A stretch of DNA of 64,000 nucleotides, taken from Bursaphelenchus xylophilus (Eukaryota > Nematoda > Chromadorea > Rhabditida > Aphelenchoididae). Positions 44,434 through 55,797 of the stretch are shown here, piece after piece. The DNA lies in the NCBI GenBank assembly GCA_904066235.2, contig CAJFCV020000006.1, forward strand, positions 992,001-1,056,000, given 5' to 3'. Made by a program: the position numbers and the translations under genes. The notes under the pieces were generated by a model. That model did no database searches, was not told the DNA's origin, and saw only the letters and a list, made by a program, of their open reading frames with translations. Within the stretch, counting starts at the first letter, position 1; each line of letters opens with the position of its first letter.

Positions 44434-45639
44434 AGGTTGGACGGAAAGTTCGTACGATTTTTTACCCAGATTTCAATTTAATTTTTTTCGCGCCAAAACC
44501 GAGTGCCCACCGTAAATACCTAGCATATACAAGAGTACAGTGTGCTGATTTATGTGCTACGTGCCAACCGTTAGCTCCGCCAAAACGAGCTTAATTATAA
44601 GAGATTTTCCGCTTTGCGGCTATTTCGGGTGGGGTCCAGAACGTAAGCTCTAGTTTCCAGATCGTTTTTGATAAAGCTCTGAAACTTTGTACGCAGTGTC
44701 CAGTGGTCTTTATGACTACGTTAAACACAATTAGAAATCATAAAAGAGTGTGTCGGATAAAATAATGGCAACACTTTGAACCAAATCTTCAGCAAAGGCC
44801 CCTCATGAAAACTTTTTCTTATTATTCCGCGTATTGCTTATGGTCTGCCTCTGTAATAGGGTCCAGTAAGGCAACTGGGTAGGCCTTTACGTGCCTCATG
44901 AGTATCCCGGATAATAAACGCTTCGGGGTAGCCTTAAAGAGGCAAAATTGCCAAAAATATATAGCTCTACAGAAATGCGTGTGATTTGCTGACAATTAAC
45001 AATGGTTACCTATTGCTTCATAAAGTAGTAGAACGATATAGAGGCTCCATTTTCCACCCTAGAAAGGGAGGACTCGAAAACTGCTTTGAGCTGTTTTTTG
45101 AATTTTACGAATTGCTCCGATAGTTCACCAGCGAGTTTTCGAAAAACAAGTCATTGAGTTCTGTCATGTCACGCAGTAAAACAATTGGCTAAGGACGGGT
45201 AGCTTAGTGTCAGGTAGTGTCTTTAGTTTTGGCATATCATAGTTAGACCCATAGGAATGCATCGGCAAAGCGGCTATTGTAATTATATTCAAACTTGGTG
45301 GGTATCGCTAAAATCAAGTTTTCTGGCTATGTTTGGATTTATTCCCCGACTACTTCACGCACATTAGGAGCTTCAAAAGGAAGCTTTTTAGCAGTGCTAA
45401 AATAGTTTCCTATTAGGCCTTGTTAAAGAAACCAGCCAAGAATCTCTACTTGTAGACCAAAGATGGGTAAATGTCTAAATTAAGTTCTCAGTTGGTAAAC
45501 GCTTAAGATGGCTGAGGGTTGTACTGTCAGATATGGATGCCTGTCCTCTACCAACACCATATATTTGTGTTTGTCTTTTTACATCGGCTCAAGAAAAAAT
45601 AGCAGCAGTAAAAAATCGTACGAACTTTCCGTCCAACCT
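44434..45639. mobile_element. Mariner-like element without coding capacity
   Basis: The inverted ends AGGTTGGACGGAAAGTTCGT continue identically for 32 bp on both sides and resemble mariner termini. The 1.2 kb length is close to that of a full mariner, but no transposase frame of any size is visible. It is a dead or non-autonomous copy. The TA target duplication could not be placed with certainty. Confidence 0.75.
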
Positions 45640-46544
45640 TATTACCGCGCGAAACATTGAAAAGTAAGAAATCAATCCAAAAACTGTAAATTCTCAGCCA
45701 ACTGCTGCCAAATTTCCCTCACCTTATAAGTTATAAACCTCCTGCTTCAATACAAGGCCCATAAAAATATAAAAATAGTGAAGTAAAAAATCCAAGAGCT
45801 CTTTTTAGAGGCACTGTGCTCTTTAGCACGGCGGAAAAGAGACGGGTTTCGAAAAGCGGCCGTGTTTTTGAAGCATGGATTTCGAATATCGAAAAAAACG
45901 AAAATATCTCGCGACAAAGAAGTCCTGAGGATTCATCTCTATGAAGCCGGTGCATGTTATTGGGCTCCTTTTCGTTTTGAGATAATTCAAAACAAAGAAC
46001 AAACAATTTTGGGTTCAAAAAACGACTATTATCGGGCGAAAATTTAGCATATTTGATAAAATTCTTCGCTGACAAAGGAATTTCTAGAAAATTGTAGAAG
46101 TTCGAAAACAATGCATATAAAGATGGCATGTTTTTAATTGCCTTACAAGTGACGTACTCCTAGCAGCTCTTCGGACATAAGCCATATTTCAATTCTTCAA
46201 GATTTGCAGATTTTAGCCCTCGCTTGCAGTCGAAACTGCCAAGAGAGTACGAAAAATGCGGAGAGCGGTCACAGAAAGAACACTTTTTTTATGGATAGGT
46301 GGACTCTCTGATGTTTATAAGTGTCAAATTCAAAATTTTTGACTATGAAATGATGATATTTTAGCCCTAAACCGACAAAAAAGTCAATTTTTCCAAATTT
46401 TTCGATCAAAAAATTTCGGTGATTTCGGCAAAGCGCAAGCCAAAAATCTCAGATATCTTGTAGAAGGCTATATAATCTTTATTCTCCCCAAATTTTATCG
46501 CAATCTGTCCCTCCAACTCTGAGAATTTCCCTATTTTTATTATA
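45640..46544. other. Intergenic, no gene recognised
   Basis: Contains a diverged CTCTCGGCGG-family stretch near 46190-46450 (read inverted) and otherwise nothing identifiable. Confidence 0.4.
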
Positions 46545-46736
46545 TTAGTCCGTTCACAAAGTCGCTGGAGTGATTTTTGGCGTTTGCACCGTGCGAAAAC
46601 GAAAGTTTCCTTTGCACTGTGCAATTTCTTGCTTTTTTGCACCGTGCAATAGGCTTATTTGGGCCTATTGCAACCTGAGTTTTTTCGCCTTGTGGACATC
46701 GCGAAAATCACTCCAGCGACCTTGCTAACGCCCTAA
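46545..46736. mobile_element. TTAGTC foldback with GCACNGTGC core, TA-flanked
   Basis: The ends TTAGTCCGTTCACAAAGTCG and the inverse CCAGCGACCTTGCTAACGCC lie between TA dinucleotides. Four GCACCGTGC or GCACTGTGC sites lie inside. Confidence 0.75.
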
Positions 46737-47260
46737 TACCAAATTGACACCCCTAATTTTTGACGACAAAACTATTCTATTAACCCCAGCTATGCCCCAA
46801 GGGCTTTTTGAAAACCTCAATTTTTCAGGAGCCAATGAAAAAACGTCAAAAAATTAATCCAAAAGGCGGTCGGACATCAAAAAACACGGTTGTTTGTATC
46901 GATAATCTGGAATTTCGTATCTCCCCTTAGGGCTCGAAAAAGACTCAAAATCATCGATTACTCTCCTAACATAATCGATTACTCCCAGGACAACGAATCC
47001 GCACGTGGCTGAACCCAAATTGATCTCATAACAAAAAAATTTGGCGTTGAATAGCCCCATTCAAGACAAAAAATTTCCGGCCTTTAACAATGTGATATCA
47101 ATGATTACTTATTACAAAAAAAGTTCTGTTTGTTGGACAGACAAAAGCTCACAAATCGAACACAAAAAAATCAGTTTTTTTCAATGTGAAACGTGTAATG
47201 GTTTAAAAAAGGGAAGTGTCCCAAGCTCGACGCTCAGATTTTGTATAAATTTTGCGTCCC
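46737..47260. other. Intergenic, no gene recognised
   Basis: Inspected on both strands without finding a gene or a clear repeat; only short open frames. Confidence 0.35.
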
Positions 47261-47261
47261 T

Positions 47262-47810
47262 ATCGGTCTGTCGGGAAAATAATTAGCACTCTGTCGCGTC
47301 GAAAATCGCGTCACCCTCAAAAAAAAAGTGTCGCGGCAAGATCAAATTGCTTTTCACTTTAGCGACGCAATCGGCGCAGCCACATTGTGCTCATTATTTT
47401 CCCGACAGACTAAAAGAAGACTCGCAAAGTCGCTGGAGTGATTTTTGCGACATGCACTGTGCGAAAAAGAAAAGTTCACTTTGCACCGTGCAATAGGCTA
47501 AATCTCCAGCCGCCTCGAGGCGTTGCAGAGCGATTTTGAGTGGTTCAAAAACACGATGAATCCAGGTTATTTTTCTGACAGACTGATAATAATATAGATA
47601 ATAATACGTCGCCGTATGACAGTGCAAGCGTGACATCAGTCTGCCTCATTCGATAATATCAGTCTGTCGGGAAAATAATGTGGACTTAACGCAGAAAAAT
47701 GTGTCACTTCGTCGTAGCCGTGAATCAAGTCTCCAACCGCGGCGGAGAAAAATGACAAGCGATTTCAAAGCGTGGGGAATCCACATTATTTTCCCGACAG
47801 ACTGATTGCG
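47262..47810. mobile_element. Subtype-1 and subtype-2 MITEs flanking a GCACNGTGC fragment
   Basis: A subtype-1 copy at 47262-47411, a piece of the CTAGTC-type foldback at 47415-47500 (CGCAAAGTCGCTGGAGTGAT), and a subtype-2 copy at 47658-47806 with matching inverted ends. Confidence 0.75.
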
Positions 47811-48189
47811 GTGGGCTAACAAGTCGTCTTGTCGCGCGAGCCAAACTGCACAGTGCTCTCAGTTTTCGCACCCTGCAGTTTTTTGTCGCACAAAGGCACT
47901 CTGCGACGCCCGCCACACTATGCAAAGGCAAGGTAAGGCTTGTTTTCTCGCCCAGTACAGCTGGTTTTTCGCCTATGAAAGTCAGACGATAACCAGTGAC
48001 GCAAGTCGGCGGCGGAAACAAGCCCGATGCTATTCATTTACCTTTATTGTTGTTTTTATCAGTAACGCCCATACAAATCGATTTTTATGTCATTTGACTG
48101 CTTTTGATAACCCGTTTCGCAATTTGAACCATTCACGAGGCGTTTAATGAGATTTGATAAGATTATCTGCCGATTTGCATGCTAATTAG
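47811..48189. other. Intergenic, no gene recognised
   Basis: Contains a few decayed GCACAGTGC words near 47845-47930; otherwise featureless. Confidence 0.35.
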
Positions 48190-49135
48190 CACTCTCATAA
48201 AGTGCGTGGATGTTTTGCTCTTTCGCACAGTGCATTTTGAACGTTTTTCCACGCTTGTCGCCGACGCACAGTGCATTTTTTTCTTTTCGCACAGTGCAAA
48301 GCTCAAGCAAAGTCTTTGCACTGTGCAAATTCTGCAGAAAAATCGCGGCGACGCAGTTGAAAAAGAGCTTATGTCGCGGCGATATTTTAATGCACAGTGC
48401 GAAAACCACTTTTTCTCACACTTCTCGCCAACGCACAGAGCATTTTTCTTTTTTTGCACGGTGCATTTTGAACCTTTTCCCATGCTTGTCGCCAATGCAC
48501 AGTGCATTTCCTCTTTTCGCACAGTGCAAAGCTCGAAAAAAACCCGTCTGCACAGTGCAAACTTTTCAGCGAAACCGCGGCGACGCATTTGAAAAAAAGC
48601 TTATGTCGCCGCGATATTTCCGATGCACAGTGCGAAAACACATTTCTCCCCAACGCACAGTGCATTTTGAACCTTTTCCCACGCTTGTCGCCAATGCACA
48701 GTGCATTTCCTCTTTTCGCACAGTGCAAAGGAAAAAAATCCGTCTGCACTGTGCAAATTTCTGGCGCCGTCGCGGCGACGAAGTTGAAATTTGCTTATGT
48801 CGCCGCGATATTTTCGATGCACAGTGCGAAAACAACGTTTTCCCATGCTTTTCTCCCCAACGCACTGTGCATTTTGAACCTTTTCCCAAGCTTGTCGCCA
48901 ACGCACAGTGCATTTTCTCTTTTCGCACAGTGAAAATCTCGAGAAAAGCCGTCTGCACGGTGCAAATTTTTCAGCGGAACCGCGGCGACGCAGCTCGAAC
49001 AAGCTTTCGTCGCAGCGATATTCCGATGCACAGTGCGAAAACCAAAAAAAGGTCAAATGCACGGTGCAAAATTCGGGGGTTTTTTGTGCACGGTGCGGGC
49101 CGCGATAAAAAATCCATGCATTTTATGAAAATACT
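48190..49135. mobile_element. Densest GCACNGTGC element
   Basis: It starts CTCATAAAGTGCGTGGATG and ends with the inverse CATGCATTTTATGAAAATAC. About 30 GCACNGTGC sites lie inside. Phrases recur four to five times with a period near 200-260 bp: CCACGCTTGTCGCCAACGC, CTTTTCGCACAGTGCAAA, CTTATGTCGCCGCGATATTT and ATGCACAGTGCGAAAAC. A 330-codon frame crosses the element but tracks the repeat and has no protein-like composition. Confidence 0.85.
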
Positions 49136-49288
49136 ATCCGTCTGTCGGGAAAATAATGAGCACTTTCTCGCATCGAAAATCGCATCGCCCCCGAGAAAAT
49201 GAATTGTGTTGCGGCAAAATCAAATTTTTTCGCTTCGGCGACATGATTGGCCAAGTGACATTGTGCTCATTATTTTCCCGACAGACTT
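49136..49288. mobile_element. Subtype-1 MITE
   Basis: Ends CGTCTGTCGGGAAAATAATG and CATTATTTTCCCGACAGACT, directly beside the GCACNGTGC element. Confidence 0.85.
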
Positions 49289-49830
49289 TATAAAAATATG
49301 TAATAGGTTGTACAGTAAATAAGCGGAAGCTAAGTAGATGTTTGGTATTTTGCAAAACACTACAGGTTGATTCTTTCATTATTCACGTACTACAGCCGAT
49401 ATTATTTTACAATGTTTGCGAAAACGGCCTCGTTCGATTACGTATGATAATCACAAAGAGCGGAAAAACAATCATGACGTTTGTGGAAGGTCAACGACTA
49501 GCCTCGAGTGCACGAAAACACCAAAATTTGTGGAGGCTCGCAAAGAAGGCGGGCCAGGTTGGCGTTTCTTTTATCAAAGAAAAATGGTCTCGTCGGGATC
49601 ACCAATTGCAAATTGTTTCGACGAAATGTGTCCTTTTACTTACATTTTGAAAAAAAAATTACGCAAAATGCCTCATCGACTACTGTTTCAGACGTGGCAG
49701 GCCCGGGCCTCGGGAATATTGAAAAAGCCGGGGCCGGATCTGGCTTTGTCAAGGGGCCAGACCTTTTTCATCAAAAAATTTCTTGAGTCTGAATGAAGAA
49801 GGTCTTTAAAAATTGGTAATTGAAGGTGGT
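49289..49830. other. Intergenic, no gene recognised
   Basis: Three overlapping open frames of 90-126 codons on the + strand show no family resemblance. Codon bias and splice context do not support a gene. Confidence 0.35.
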
Positions 49831-49831
49831 A

Positions 49832-50004
49832 CTAGTCGCGACATAAAGTCCTGACACATTTGCACAGTGCATTTTGTTTTTCTTTCGGACCCGTCGCGGC
49901 AATTCCCCGTTTTTGCACTAGCGACATGCACTTTCGCGCGAGTTCGCCACTTTTCTCGCGCGACAACCGCGACAAAATGTGTCAGGACTTTATGTCGCGA
50001 CTAG
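49832..50004. mobile_element. CTAGTC foldback with GCACNGTGC site, TA-flanked
   Basis: CTAGTCGCGACATAAAGTCC and its exact inverse, TA on both sides (49830-49831, 50005-50006). The inner arm is CTGACACATTTGCACAGTGC. A diverged sister with the same arms lies at 50178-50338. Confidence 0.85.
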
Positions 50005-50177
50005 TAGACTGAGAATGCAAGATTATTTTTTACGAAGAATGGAGCGCGCAGAATTTTAGGTTTTGTCCCGGCTAGCCAAGAAAAAACAGCAAAAAAATTT
50101 GAACAAAGTTTTATACCTGACGAAACGCCACATAGACATAGAAGGATCGATAAAATATTGATCAGGAAATACCTTGA

Positions 50178-50338
50178 ATTAAGTCGCGCCACAAAGTCCT
50201 ACCACATTTGTCCGCGGGTGTCGCGCGAGAATATTGGCGCACGAAAGCGCAGGTCGCTAGTGCAAAAACGGGTGCCGCGACGGGCGCGAAAGGAAAAAAC
50301 GCACTGTGCAAATGTGTCAGGACTTTATGGCGAGACTA
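50178..50338. mobile_element. Diverged sister of the 49832 foldback
   Basis: The left end AAGTCGCGCCACAAAGTCCT has decayed; the right end GTCAGGACTTTATGGCGAGA then ACTAGTA is closer to the parent. The interior contains GCACTGTGC once. Confidence 0.75.
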
Positions 50339-50526
50339 GTACGCTGAATTGACGTGGGCCGGGCCGGAAATTTTCCATCTCAAGGCCCGAAGCTCGGCAC
50401 CAAAAATTAGGTCGAGCCTCAAGCCCGTTTTTTCGAGATTTCCGAAGCCTGGCGGTACGGTAGGCGTACATACATTGTGAATTTTTTGCTCGCTTTCCGT
50501 GCAAACACTTCAACCTTTTGACCCAC

Positions 50527-50691
50527 TTATCAGTCCGTCGGGAAAATAATGAGCTCTCTGTCGCAGCGAAAAGCATCGCCTCCGAGAAAATTAATTGTGC
50601 CGCGGCAAAATCAAATCTCTTTTCACTTCAGCGACACGATCGACACACAACATTGTGCTCATTATTTTCCCGACAGACTAATATAGTATCA
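50527..50691. mobile_element. Subtype-1 MITE
   Basis: Ends CAGTCCGTCGGGAAAATAAT and ATTATTTTCCCGACAGACTA with a standard interior. Confidence 0.8.
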
Positions 50692-51179
50692 ATTCTAACC
50701 CCGAATTCCTCGTACAACCCAACCCGCCACCTGACAAAGAGTACGTAAATGAGAGCCGAGAGGCTTCCAACTGTCGGCTTCGTCGCGAATTTATGCAAAT
50801 CCGTCTGCCCTTCATTCCGTTGGTCCGTTTTTATAAATCACAGTACAAGTTGAACAAAAAATTGATAATCTTCACGTTCAATTTTTGCTGCTAATGACGT
50901 CATCAACAAGTTGAATTTTGGCTTTTGGAACAGAAAATTTTTGTTGGTAATTTTTTAAAGGTTTGAATTGCAAATTTATGCAGCTTTTTAACGGATTACC
51001 AGCGTGTCTTGTGATCGGAGTGAGCGTTGAATTTTTAATGAAACTTCAAGTTGTGAAAGACAGAGAGGAACTGGCTATAGCCGACCAAAGGGATCGAAAA
51101 ACCATGTGATCCACTAAGTGGCGCTAAGACATTTCGAGTCAGCGACAGTTCGGGCCAACGATACCACGCACGGCAAACC
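50692..51179. other. Intergenic with a TGACGTCA site
   Basis: TGACGTCA, the CRE/bZIP palindrome, occurs once near 50896. No gene was found, so a regulatory role is only a possibility. Confidence 0.3.
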
Positions 51180-51850
51180 GAAATACAGGTGTTTCAAGAA
51201 TTAAAATGTGTGGAAAAAACTATTCGTTAATAACTTTGTGGTCGGTGGTCCAATCCGAATTTTTTTTTGCATTTTGCAGAAAAACCTTGGAGTTTTCAGA
51301 ATCATAAAAAAATTTTTTGTTTTATCGGCGGAGACGTCCGTAATCCGCCTTGAATTCGGCGGAGTGCTTTTTTCACAAACGAGGCTGTAAAAATGGGTTC
51401 ATTTCTTTTCTCCGCCGATTTCTCCGCCGAATTGCCTTTTTTCTTCTCGCAGTGGTCCGAAGACGTAATAAGTCGTATTTAGGCGCCATGCCACCAGGAA
51501 TACCATACGTTTTTGGTTTTAGCCAATTTTGACTCTCCAAAGTCAAAGAAAAATCGTCCGCCGAGGTTAAAAAATGTTTCCGCCGAATGACAAAAATTTG
51601 AAATAAATGTCATATTGTATCTTCTGGATCCTTTCCCGACCATTCTCTTCACACAACAACAATTTACAGCCTCATTTGTGAAAAAAACACTCCGCCGAAT
51701 TCAAGGCGCAAAAAAAAACTTTTAAAACAAAAAAAAATTTTTTGATTCTAAAAACTCAAAGGTTTTCCTGTAAAATGCAAAAAAAATTTTCGGATTGGAC
51801 CACCGAGCGCAAAGTTATTAATGAATAGTTTTTTTTCCATAATTCTAGGA
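51180..51850. mobile_element. Foldback element of about 670 bp
   Basis: The arm AATTAAAATGTGTGGAAAAA through GTGGTCCAATCCGAATTTTT returns inverted at 51780-51840, with an inner pair around GAATTCGGCGGAGTG. The spacer is rich in TCCGCCGA words. Confidence 0.7.
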
Positions 51851-52700
51851 ACGCCCCGTAGGACAAAAATGTCTCCCGCCCACTTTTGAGTTTCGCCCAA
51901 ACGAAGTGTCACAACTGACAAAAGCAATAAAATAAATTATTTCGAGAAAAATATTTTTCCATCGAAAAACCACACGAAGAATTCTGTTGTGGCATTTCGT
52001 GTGAATTTGTTCGATACTGGGTGTGCGAAACGAGGAGCGAGACTCCCTGGGTTGCCGTGCCACGGATCGGTCTTCCTCCGCATGTCCGATTCCACCTTCG
52101 GTCAGAAAAGAAATTCAACGATGGCTGTGGTCTTGCGGTGCTCTTATCTATCGATCACCTTACGCTGTTGATTCTACCTGAAAAGACTTGGCCTTCCAAG
52201 TGGAAGGTTGCGTATATGGAAGTCGGGTGATCGAAGATTATCGTTCCCCTGTTATATGAACACGAGAATAAAGAGAGGTCAACTTGAATATGATGAATTT
52301 ATCAATGAAACAACAAAATACAATAAGGCTTAAATAAAAACACAATTACTCAAAACAACAACACAATAAAACTACTTCAAATCAACACAACTTAACAACA
52401 ACACTTCACACAACAACAACTCCCCCTCGACACTAAATATAACCGATCAAGATGGGATAAAACCTCGGAGAAGGTTACGGTGTCGTGAATCAGCCGCTTC
52501 GCTTCGGTATCTCTCCATCGAACATTCTCGAACATCGGGGAAAAACAACTAGGGAAACAATTGACACAGGGGACATCTCTCTCTCTCCATAAATTACATC
52601 GAGTTGACACATCGTGGATAACACCAGGTTCCGTGGAATCTGACACCGCACATATTTATGTCCATTTTCAGACGGAAGTCAAGTCTTTATGGACTGAAAT
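51851..52700. other. Unclassified, possibly a retroelement remnant
   Basis: Composition differs from its neighbours: a GC-richer block (52000-52240) is followed by an AACAAC-rich strand-biased tract (52300-52430). An open frame on the minus strand (52646-52392) contains WRDTEAKRLIHDTVTFSEVL but no family could be named. Confidence 0.3.
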
Positions 52701-52704
52701 ACCC

Positions 52705-53750
52705 AGGGGCCTGTCCCACTAACAAAGCGTAGCGCGAATCACGAATTGGAAGCGCGAAAAATCATGCAAAAGCGAGAGAGGTGAGAGAAAAAGCGGGCTC
52801 TCTCGGAAATCCGCGCTACGGTTTTTTGTGCAAAATACCGAAAATTTTTTACTTTTTTTGCCGTAACTCCTTTCAATGATGTCCGATTTACATGATTTTA
52901 AAAACCGTGAACAGAGGAGACCCACAGCTTCTAGAAAATTTAAATTTTGTTTGCTTTAACGCGGATTAAGGCTCCCCGCCAAGACGAATTACAATTCCCT
53001 CATAGAGAATCATGATTCGAAGTCATATTTTCAAAAAAAACTTATCATTAGCTATTTATCGTAACTTCCACAGCTCATATGCGAATTTATCAACCCGAGC
53101 TGCCCCACCCAAGCCCAATTTTTGGTCTTCCCTTGCCATATGAAAGCAACTTTTTTGTTATAAAACGAATTATGACAAGGGGTGACTAAAATTGGGTGTA
53201 AGAGGGGTAGTATGGCTTGAATAGTTTGTTTCAACGTCTCTGAGGAATGAGTGGAGAATTTATCTATATTTTTTTTTTCCAAAACAAACCTTTTTGTCAC
53301 CGAGCAAATTATGACAAGAGGAGACCAAACATTGGGCTTGGGAGGGGCAACCGGGTTGATAAATTCGCATATGAGCTGTGGAAGTTACGATAAATAGCTA
53401 ATGATAAGTTTTTTTGAAAAAATGACTTCGAATCATGATTCTCTATGAGGAAATTGTAATTCGTCTTGGCGGGAAGCCTTAATCCGCGTTAAAGCAAACA
53501 AAATTTACATTTTCTAGAAGCTGTGGGTCTCCTCTGTTCACGGTTTTTAAAATCATGTAAATCGGACATCATTGAAAGGAGTTACGGCAAAAAAAGTAAA
53601 AAATTTTCGGTATTTTGCACAAAAAAACCGTAGCGCGGATTTCCGAGAGAGCCCGCTTTTTCTCTCACCTCTCTCGCTTTTGCATGATTTTTCGCGCTTC
53701 CAATTCGTGATTCGCGCTACGCTTTGTTAGTGGGACAAGCCCCAGGTTCT
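52705..53750. mobile_element. Large foldback element with CCTGTCCCACTAACAAAGCG ends
   Basis: About 1,045 bp; the arm runs for roughly 500 bp and the two halves are nearly identical inverses meeting near 53225. It includes CAAAAGCGAGAGAGGTGAGA and CATATGAGCTGTGGAAGTTA or their complements. No transposase. Confidence 0.9.
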
Positions 53751-54180
53751 CCAGATGATTTCCTAATCTTTGGCCAACACAATTTGCAAAGAACAGTAAT
53801 GCTCTCATTACAGCTAACTTCATCTTCATTCTTGTTAGTCAGCATTCAAAACTACCGACGTATCCTTTTACGAACATGTTCGTAATGCACTAATCATGAT
53901 TTTTCGTTGAGATTCCCCCGCAATTGTCATCATTTCCCGTAATCAGCGTGCCATTCAACATAATTCTCCGAAACATTCGGCAGCATCTTGTTAATTCGGA
54001 CTTGAGGATGACATAAGTGCGGCCCCCGCTTGTAATGCGGCCAATGGTCGGACAAGAAATAAAAAAATTATATATATTTTTTTTTTTTTGAAATCTTGTT
54101 TGACGCACCAAAAATTTTGTCATAGCACCTGAAAATAGCCGCATGAAGTAAGCGAAAATTCGAATGCCCCCTAATTGGAG
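53751..54180. other. Upstream region of the neuropeptide gene
   Basis: No gene seen. Contains an AT run at 54065-54090. Being directly upstream of a TATA box it may carry neuronal enhancer sites, but none was recognised. Confidence 0.3.
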
Positions 54181-54183
54181 GTG

Positions 54184-54192
54184 TATATAAGG
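54184..54192 (+). promoter_or_regulatory. TATA box of the neuropeptide gene
   Basis: TATATAAGG lies 42-50 bp upstream of the start codon. There is no acceptor-like sequence before the ATG, so this transcript probably keeps its own 5' end. Confidence 0.6.
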
Positions 54193-54233
54193 AGTGTGGA
54201 GAGTATTTGCCGAAAATTCTCGCGACCAAAAAC

Positions 54234-55429
54234 ATGCTCACCTACTGTAGATTTGTGATCCTCATCGTGGGAGTGAATGTGATGTGAGTTTCGAAGGCAA
54301 TTTGTCTCAAGAAATTGAATTTTGAATGGGAAAAATTTTGTTGATTGGTAGAAAATGTCGAAAATTTTGCATAATTTTTTAGTAATTTTGTTAAAATACG
54401 ATTTTTCTAACACTCGAGCGCACCTTTATTGGCCGGCTACACGAACATTCAGACTGCTCCAAACCCAGCGAAACTTTCAAATCTGTGCCTATGGACAGTT
54501 CTAAGAAACTTTCCAGTTAACTTTTTTTGATTACTTACCGTAGTCCGGGTTACTGTAACTTGACCTCAAAATTTATATCTCGATAACCAGACGTCGTAGA
54601 AGGACGGGACCTTCACCATTATGTTCCTCGTGCAAAATAACATGTTTTTAATTAAAATTTAAAAAAATTACACATAAAAAACCCGTTAAAAATTCGAAAA
54701 TTTGCATATTTTTCAGATGTTTAAAAATTTATGTTTTTTATAGCTTTTGTTTAGAACCCGAGATTTCATTAGTATTTTACCGCTCGTAAATAATATTTTC
54801 TACTAAATTTTACAAATGATTTTCAGCTCATTATCAGCACAAAGCCGCGCCGCCACCTGGAAGTCCGCTCTGAATTTTGGGCCCGACTTCGAGAAGGATT
54901 GGATTCAGATGGGAGAGTAAGGAAGAAAAACGTAAATTTTTTGTCAGTCTGTCGGGAAAATACAGTGAAGGACCCAATCCAGTGGCAAAAAAAGTACCAT
55001 TTTGCATCCGGGAAGCATCAAAAAGGTGGCAAAATGCTTCCCTCTCCAAAAGAAAAAGCGTTGTTTTGAAACTTTCCGATCGCATCGCTGAAATGAAAAG
55101 CAATTTGATTTTGTCGCAAGACAATTCATTTTCTCGACGGCGATGCCATTTTCGATGCGACAAAGCGCTCATTATTTTCCCGACAGACTGGTATAAAAAT
55201 TTTTTATTCTTTTTTCCATATAAAAAATTCCAGGAGCTCCGAGAAACGCGAACCGAACGCGCCGCGTCCGAAGCCCGAGATCGCCAAGGAGAGTCTGCGC
55301 GGAATGATGTCGGATGAGCCGATCGGGTCGGGGAAGCTGGCCTCCAAGAACTGCTTCTTCTCGCCCGTCCAGTGCAGCTTCTTCTACAAACGCAACTACG
55401 ACCCCTTCCCTTATAGCCGTTTTGTCTAA
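54234..55429 (+). CDS. Allatostatin-C-like neuropeptide precursor
   Basis: Exons 54234-54283, 54827-54916 and 55234-55429; GT-AG introns; 111 residues. The predicted secreted precursor starts with a signal peptide (MLTYCRFVILIVGVNVISLS) and has a KR processing site near residue 51. Near the C-terminus comes KNCFFSPVQCSFFYKR: two cysteines six residues apart with aromatic neighbours, the pattern of allatostatin-C and related somatostatin-like peptides, bounded by basic residues. The last 11 residues, NYDPFPYSRFV, follow the KR site and lack an amidation glycine. Allatostatin C usually ends shortly after the second cysteine, so the SFFY extension and the tail peptide are atypical. Known for the family: cyclic peptides acting on GPCRs to inhibit secretion or feeding. 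That this gene does so is inference. Intron 2 contains MITE pieces. Confidence 0.72.
54944..55195. mobile_element. Subtype-1 MITE with an inserted second MITE fragment
   Basis: The left end CTGTCGGGAAAATA is cut at 54962 by a half copy of the GACCTGATCCAGTGGCAAA family (54963-55070). The subtype-1 right half resumes at ATCGCTGAAATGAAAAGC. Confidence 0.75.
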
Positions 55430-55478
55430 AACATCGCAAAGTTATACATATTTATCCGTTTGACTTCTTGGCCGAAAA

Positions 55479-55484
55479 AATAAA
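55479..55484 (+). terminator. Polyadenylation signal AATAAA (neuropeptide gene)
   Basis: AATAAAG lies 50 bp after the stop codon. Confidence 0.65.
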
Positions 55485-55797
55485 GTTGTTAATAATTAAA
55501 AAAGGTAAAAGTTCCTTATTTTGGCCACAACTTATAACTTTGCGGAAACTGGTCGGAATTAGCCCAAATTTAGCGTGCACGCTCAATTCATCGTTGTCAA
55601 TGCCCGGACAGTGCATTTAGTTAGTGAGGTACCTTCTTTTTTCAGTACCACCTTACCCTTCAAAAACGGCTGCAGCCTGTGATTTTACACTTTATACGAT
55701 GAAACATGTCCGGAATAAACTTATCGCCTCCGTATGGAACTAAATGAGTCGTTACAGCCTTCGTAGGTACCCTTAAAACTATAGAGCTAATATTATA

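Noticed and set aside
44434..45639. Active mariner transposon
   Set aside because: The ends are well matched but there is no transposase frame, so it cannot be autonomous.
48210..49202. 330-codon open frame on the + strand across the GCACNGTGC element
   Set aside because: The frame repeats the same Cys/Phe/Arg-rich phrases dictated by the DNA repeat; similar frames occur on the other strand and in other copies.
49342..49796. Possible small gene on the + strand
   Set aside because: Three overlapping frames of similar length with no family match, no convincing start context and repeats on both sides.
51845..52646. Retrotransposon polyprotein remnant
   Set aside because: No reverse transcriptase, protease or integrase motif could be pointed to; left as unclassified.
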